Of a stretch of DNA of 64,000 nt, positions 63,231 to 64,000 are shown one piece after another (within the stretch, counting starts at the first letter, position 1; each line of letters begins with the position of its first letter). The position numbers and the translations under genes are program-made. The notes beneath the pieces are model-generated. The model saw only the letters and a list, made by a program, of their open reading frames with translations, was not told the DNA's origin and did not search any database. Location: NCBI GenBank assembly GCA_963835495.1, contig CAWIFQ010000004.1, positions 1-64,000 on the forward strand, read 5' to 3'. The DNA is from Acaudatibacter sp963835495 (lineage in GTDB: Bacteria > Pseudomonadota > Alphaproteobacteria > Caulobacterales > Caulobacteraceae).

Positions 63231-64000
63231 TCAGCTCTCGGCCGCGGTCTCGCTCTCGGCCTCGCCTTGCCACTGCCTCGTCCGCCGCCGCGGCGGTGGT
63301 ATCGGGCACGGCCTCGGGCTCGGCCTCAGGAGCGGCTTCCGGTTCGGCCGCGGCCTCGCCGGTGACTTCGGCTTCCGAGACGACCGGTTCCGGCGCAGCC
63401 TCGGCTTCGGCTTCCGCTTCCGGCTCGGGCGCCGGCGCGGCCGCGGCCGTGCGTCTTGCGCAGGGCCGGCTCGATCGGGGCGCCTCGGCCGCGCCGATGT
63501 CGACGCCCATGGACGCCTGGCCCTCGGTCAGGCCGTCGAGCACCGCGTCGGCCACCAGGTCGCAGTAGAGCTGGAGCGCGCGGGCCGCGTCGTCGTTGCC
63601 CGGGATCGGAAGGTGATGCCCGTGCGGGTCGCAGTTGGTGTCGAGGATCGCCACCACCGGGATGTTCAGCTTGCGCGCTTCCTGGATGGCGATCGCTTCC
63701 TTGTTGGTGTCGATCACGAACATCAGGTCGGGAATGCCGCCCATGTCCTTGATGCCGCCCAGGCGACAGCTCCAGCTTGTCGCGCTCGCGGGTGAGCTGC
63801 AGCAGCTCCTTCTTGGTGCGGCCCGACGCTTCCGGCCTGTCCAGCACGCCTTCCAGTTCGCGCAGGCGCGCGATGGACTGCGAGATGGTGCGCCAGTTGG
63901 TCAGCGTGCCGCCCAGCCAGCGGTGGTTGACGTAGTACTGGGCGCAGCGCTTGGCGGTCGCGGCCACCGGCTCGGACGCCTGGCGCTTGGTGCCGACGAA
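63231..64000 (-). CDS. rpsB: 30S ribosomal protein S2, 5' end beyond window
   Basis: Small-subunit protein; the N-terminus lies past position 64000. Visible: RCAQYYVNHRWLGGTLTNWR, TISQSIARLRELEG, GIPDLMFVIDTNKEAIAIQE, ARKLNIPVVAILDTNCDPHG and PIPGNDDAARALQLYCDLVA. A C-terminal extension of about 60 residues rich in Ala, Glu and Pro (such as APEPEAEAEAEAAPEPVVSE) follows and ends, after one shift near 63265, at TGA 63233-63231. Acidic S2 tails occur in other alphaproteobacteria. Frame breaks also near 63770, 63610, 63485 and 63460. First gene of the rpsB-tsf-pyrH-frr block. Confidence 0.94.

Overview
The window is alphaproteobacterial DNA of high GC content, but it reads as two different genomes joined near position 25,800-25,860. 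Left of the join, gene content and order (mdh-sucC-sucD-sucA-sucB-lpd, zapE, tesA/ybbAP, DUF2794, acnA, ccmABCDG, ispZ) match Rhizobiales of the Bradyrhizobiaceae/Xanthobacteraceae type. Right of it, the order (trpG end-trpD-trpC, lexA, comEC, gltX, gltA, then lpxB-lpxI-lpxA-fabZ-lpxD-ompH-bamA-rseP-dxr-cdsA-uppS-frr-pyrH-tsf-rpsB) is that of Caulobacterales such as Phenylobacterium or Caulobacter. Only about 30 codons of trpG survive at the join, so an assembly chimera is the simplest explanation.

Left part (1-25.8 kb). A minus-strand TCA operon encodes malate dehydrogenase, succinyl-CoA synthetase and the 2-oxoglutarate dehydrogenase complex (E1, E2 and a truncated E3). Upstream lie zapE, an acetyltransferase, thpR, and the conserved divergent pair tesA | ybbA-ybbP. 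A Bax-inhibitor-like membrane protein, another acetyltransferase, DUF2794 and DUF1223 proteins and aconitase follow, then the cytochrome c maturation operon ccmABCDG convergent with ispZ. A structured element ending in a clear terminator (18,114-18,250) may be a small RNA. Several gaps carry long palindromic repeats.

Right part (25.8-64 kb). trpD-trpC are followed by accessory genes (cytochrome P450, zinc alcohol dehydrogenase), lexA with a textbook alphaproteobacterial SOS box, a TPP-dependent enzyme, a glyoxalase-fold protein and comEC. gltX and gltA come next, then a nucleotidyltransferase-like gene, the PrkA-DUF444-SpoVR stress operon, a cupin, a zinc-type cation exporter, an acetyltransferase and two uncharacterised genes. 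The window ends with the dense minus-strand envelope and translation cluster that makes lipid A (lpxD, lpxA, lpxI, lpxB, fabZ), inserts outer-membrane proteins (bamA, ompH), makes isoprenoid and phospholipid precursors (dxr, uppS, cdsA), recycles ribosomes (frr), makes UDP (pyrH) and supports translation (tsf, rpsB).

The sequence carries many single-base indels that break conserved genes. They are moderate at 1-12.5 kb, absent at 12.5-25 kb and dense across most of 25.8-64 kb. Almost all hit essential genes whose remaining codons are well conserved, so they are treated as sequencing errors rather than pseudogenes. Coordinates of such genes run from the inferred start to the inferred stop across the frame breaks. 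No rRNA, tRNA, CRISPR array, IS element, prophage or convincing new defence system was seen.
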